Positions 62,212-64,000 of a stretch of DNA of 64,000 nt are shown here, piece after piece (position 1 is the first letter of the stretch; each line of letters opens with the position of its first letter). Under the pieces are notes generated by a model that did not search any database, had not been told where the DNA came from, and saw nothing but the letters and a program-made list of their open reading frames with translations. The translations under genes and the position numbers were made by a program. Source of the stretch: Methylovulum sp. (GTDB lineage Bacteria; Pseudomonadota; Gammaproteobacteria; Methylococcales; Methylomonadaceae); assembly GCA_028712695.1 (NCBI GenBank), contig JAQTQZ010000011.1:54616-118615 (forward strand). The letters run 5' to 3'.

Positions 62212-62739
62212 ATGAGTACAAAGACTGAGAAGCACTTCATCCCCTTAAATATTGCCATATTGGTGGTCTCTGATAGCCGTACCGAAGCCGACGATATTTC
62301 CGGCAACACGCTAGTGGAACGTGCTAGCGCCGCCGGTCACCACATTAGCGAAAAAAAAATAGTTCCTGACAATATTTATCAGATCAGGGCAGCGGTTTCC
62401 AATTGGATTGTTGATGACGCAGTTAATGTCATTATCAGCACTGGCGGTACTGGGGTGACGGGGCGGGATGGCACGCCGGAAGCCATCTTGCCGTTGCTGG
62501 ATAAAGTGTTGGATGGTTTTGGCGAAACCTTCAGGATGCTGTCTTATCAGGACATCAAAACTTCTACTATCCAGTCGCGGGCGCTAGCGGGTGTTGCCAA
62601 TGCAACGTACCTGTTCTGTTTGCCAGGCTCGGCCAGCGCATGCCGCACCGCGTGGGATTTGTTAATCAACGCGCAGTTGGATCACCGTACCCGCCCCTGC
62701 AATTTAGTGCAGCTTATGCCCCGACTCATGGAAAGCTAA
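62212..62739 (+). CDS. moaB: molybdenum cofactor biosynthesis protein MoaB
   Basis: 175 residues. The MoaB/MogA signature is IISTGGTGVTGRDGTPEAILPLLDK, the N-terminal ILVVSDSRTEADDISGNTL is typical and LPGSASACRTAWDLL is the C-terminal block. It adenylylates molybdopterin in Moco synthesis. The stop TAA overlaps the start of the DUF423 gene (TAATG). Confidence 0.94.
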   Translation: MSTKTEKHFIPLNIAILVVSDSRTEADDISGNTLVERASAAGHHISEKKIVPDNIYQIRAAVSNWIVDDAVNVIISTGGTGVTGRDGTPEAILPLLDKVLDGFGETFRMLSYQDIKTSTIQSRALAGVANATYLFCLPGSASACRTAWDLLINAQLDHRTRPCNLVQLMPRLMES

Positions 62740-63125
62740 TGCAATCGATATTTTTGTTGCTCGGTGCGCTCAGCGCCTTAACGGGCGTTGGCATGGGGGC
62801 GTTTGGCGCCCATGGCTTAAAAGCCATCCTCAGCCCTGAGCTGCTCGCCGTTTATCAAACCGGGGTGACTTATCAAATGTGGCATGCGCTGGGTTTGATC
62901 GCCATTGCTTTGTTGCATCAGCAAGCCGCTGGATCAAGCCTATTACGCTGGGCGGGTTGGCTGATGTTTCTTGGCATTTTGCTATTTTCTGGTAGCTTGT
63001 ATTTATTAGCCCTGCTCAACCAAAAATGGTTGGGCATGATCACCCCCATCGGCGGCATTAGCTTTTTAACGGCTTGGTCATTAATCGCCGTGTTCGCCGC
63101 AAAAAACAATATAAAAACAATATAA
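62739..63125 (+). CDS. DUF423 family membrane protein
   Basis: 128 residues from the ATG at 62739, overlapping the moaB stop; a longer in-frame reading from 62640 would run through moaB and is rejected. It has four membrane helices and the family pattern GALSALTGVGMGAFGAHGLKAILSPELLAVYQTGVTYQMWHALGLI, then ITPIGGISFLTAW. The function is unknown. Confidence 0.9.
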   Translation: MQSIFLLLGALSALTGVGMGAFGAHGLKAILSPELLAVYQTGVTYQMWHALGLIAIALLHQQAAGSSLLRWAGWLMFLGILLFSGSLYLLALLNQKWLGMITPIGGISFLTAWSLIAVFAAKNNIKTI

Positions 63126-63140
63126 CAGCAGGTATCTCCA

Positions 63141-64000
63141 ATGCGTGACGCGAATCCCCAAACGATTTATTTAAAAGACTACACAGTTCCGGACTATCTG
63201 ATTCATAGCGTGGCATTAAACTTTAGCTTGGCGGATGAAAACACCCGGGTTATTGCGCGGCTAACCTTAAACCGTAATCCGGCCAGCCAGTCCAGTGAGA
63301 CATCGCTGGTTTTGGCGGGCGAAAATCTTATGCTTGTCCGTGTTGTTTTAAATGACGACAACAACTTGACGGAACAGGATTATCTGCAAACGCCCGATTC
63401 GTTAACTATTCACGACGTGCCCCAGCAACGGCCTTTTGTGCTGACGATTGAAAACCAGATTAATCCTAAAGCCAATACGGCATTGGAAGGGTTGTATCTA
63501 TCGAATGGCATGTTGTGCACGCAATGTGAAGCGGAAGGGTTTAGGAAAATCACTTATTTTTTAGACCGTCCAGATGTTATGACGCAATTTACGACAACGT
63601 TGACGGGTGATAAAGACCGCTATCCGGTTTTGCTGTCGAACGGCAACAAAATTGCTGCCGGGGAGCTGCCCAACAACCAACATTGGGTGACGTGGGAAGA
63701 CCCGTTTGCCAAGCCATGTTATTTGTTCGCGCTGGTCGCCGGTCAGTTGGAATGTGTATCCGGCACATTTACCACACAATCTGGGCGGGAGATAGCGCTA
63801 CAGATTTTTGTCGAGCAACAGGATGTCGATAAATGCGGCCACGCGTTGCAATCGCTAAAAAATGCCATGCAATGGGATGAGGAAGTGTATGGCCGAGAGT
63901 ACGATCTGGATTTGTACATGATTGTGGCGGTCAGCCATTTCAACATGGGGGCAATGGAAAACAAAGGCCTTAACGTGTTCAACACCAAATTTGTGCTGGC
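63141..64000 (+). CDS. pepN: aminopeptidase N (partial, C-terminus outside window)
   Basis: The frame from ATG 63141 is open for 286 codons to the right edge. The N-terminal domain and the M1 exopeptidase motif NMGAMENKGLNVFN are present; the HExxH zinc motif lies beyond the window. The bacterial alanyl aminopeptidase family starts as here (IYLKDYTVPDYLI, then LEGLYLSNGMLCTQCEAEGFRKITYFLDRPDVM). It removes N-terminal residues from peptides. It follows the DUF423 gene by 15 bases. Confidence 0.96.
   Translation, partial: MRDANPQTIYLKDYTVPDYLIHSVALNFSLADENTRVIARLTLNRNPASQSSETSLVLAGENLMLVRVVLNDDNNLTEQDYLQTPDSLTIHDVPQQRPFVLTIENQINPKANTALEGLYLSNGMLCTQCEAEGFRKITYFLDRPDVMTQFTTTLTGDKDRYPVLLSNGNKIAAGELPNNQHWVTWEDPFAKPCYLFALVAGQLECVSGTFTTQSGREIALQIFVEQQDVDKCGHALQSLKNAMQWDEEVYGREYDLDLYMIVAVSHFNMGAMENKGLNVFNTKFVL

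Noticed and set aside
1..64000. CRISPR array, insertion sequence or integrase
   Set aside because: No regularly spaced repeats and no transposase or recombinase motif was found on either strand.

Overview
The window comes from a gammaproteobacterial (type I, Methylococcales) methanotroph. The deciding evidence is a complete soluble methane monooxygenase (sMMO) cluster, mmoXYBZDC followed by mmoG and mmoR, together with genes for tetrahydromethanopterin/methanofuran C1-cofactor synthesis (MfnB, a DUF447 protein, a dihydropteroate-synthase-like protein, DmrB/AfpA flavoprotein), type IV pilus retraction ATPases pilT/pilU, a cytochrome c maturation (ccm) locus and gammaproteobacterial housekeeping genes (slyX, rnr-rlmB, cysDN). 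A Methylovulum- or Methylomonas-like organism fits, but the genus is an inference. No rRNA, CRISPR array or insertion sequence was seen; there is one tRNA-Leu(CAG).

Layout. 1-5.1 kb: secreted proteins of unknown function, a DUF167 protein, a BaeS/BaeR-type two-component system and the PLP-binding protein YggS. 5.2-7.4 kb: pilT-pilU. 7.6-12.4 kb: purC, mazG, a PfkB-family sugar kinase, dgkA, gcvH, grxC and small proteins. 12.4-16.4 kb: a tightly overlapped four-gene C1-cofactor operon running away from folP. 16.6-22.4 kb: an exosortase-associated acyltransferase, then a YfiR / GGDEF-EAL / TonB-receptor signalling operon. 22.5-25.8 kb: M18 aminopeptidase, msrB, a lipoprotein, a small secreted helical protein and slyX. 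26-40.6 kb: hemN, then a ccm locus interrupted by non-ccm genes. Read in the direction of transcription it is rlmB, ccmA, ccmB, a ferritin-like diiron protein, ccmC, ccmD, ccmE, an AAA ATPase (DUF3696), a PIN-like nuclease, a Dam-type methylase, a YebC-family protein, ccmF, an NYN-LOTUS protein, ccmG, ccmH, ccmI. 40.7-42.9 kb: rnr. 43.3-52.9 kb: the sMMO cluster, all on the minus strand. 53-54.7 kb: a candidate small RNA, an unknown helical-repeat protein and tRNA-Leu. 55-57.6 kb: cysD-cysN. 57.9-60.6 kb: guaD, metA, an ATPase and a DUF6763 protein. 60.8-64 kb: a DegQ/DegP-like protease, moaB, a DUF423 protein and the start of pepN.

How the genes work together. MmoX/Y/Z form the hydroxylase, MmoB the regulatory protein, MmoC the reductase, MmoG a GroEL-like chaperone and MmoR the sigma-54 activator. 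A near-consensus sigma-54 promoter (52848-52863) lies 111 nt of leader upstream of mmoX, and two GGACA/TGTCC palindromes whose centres are 52.5 bp apart lie further upstream as likely MmoR sites. Hairpins between mmoX and mmoY and between mmoZ and mmoD could set subunit ratios. The points most worth a second look are the AAA-PIN-Dam insertion in the ccm locus, the ferritin-like protein between ccmB and ccmC, the unassigned 107-residue protein between mmoC and mmoG, the candidate small RNA with a CCTCC loop upstream of mmoX, and a CysN with a vestigial APS-kinase domain.
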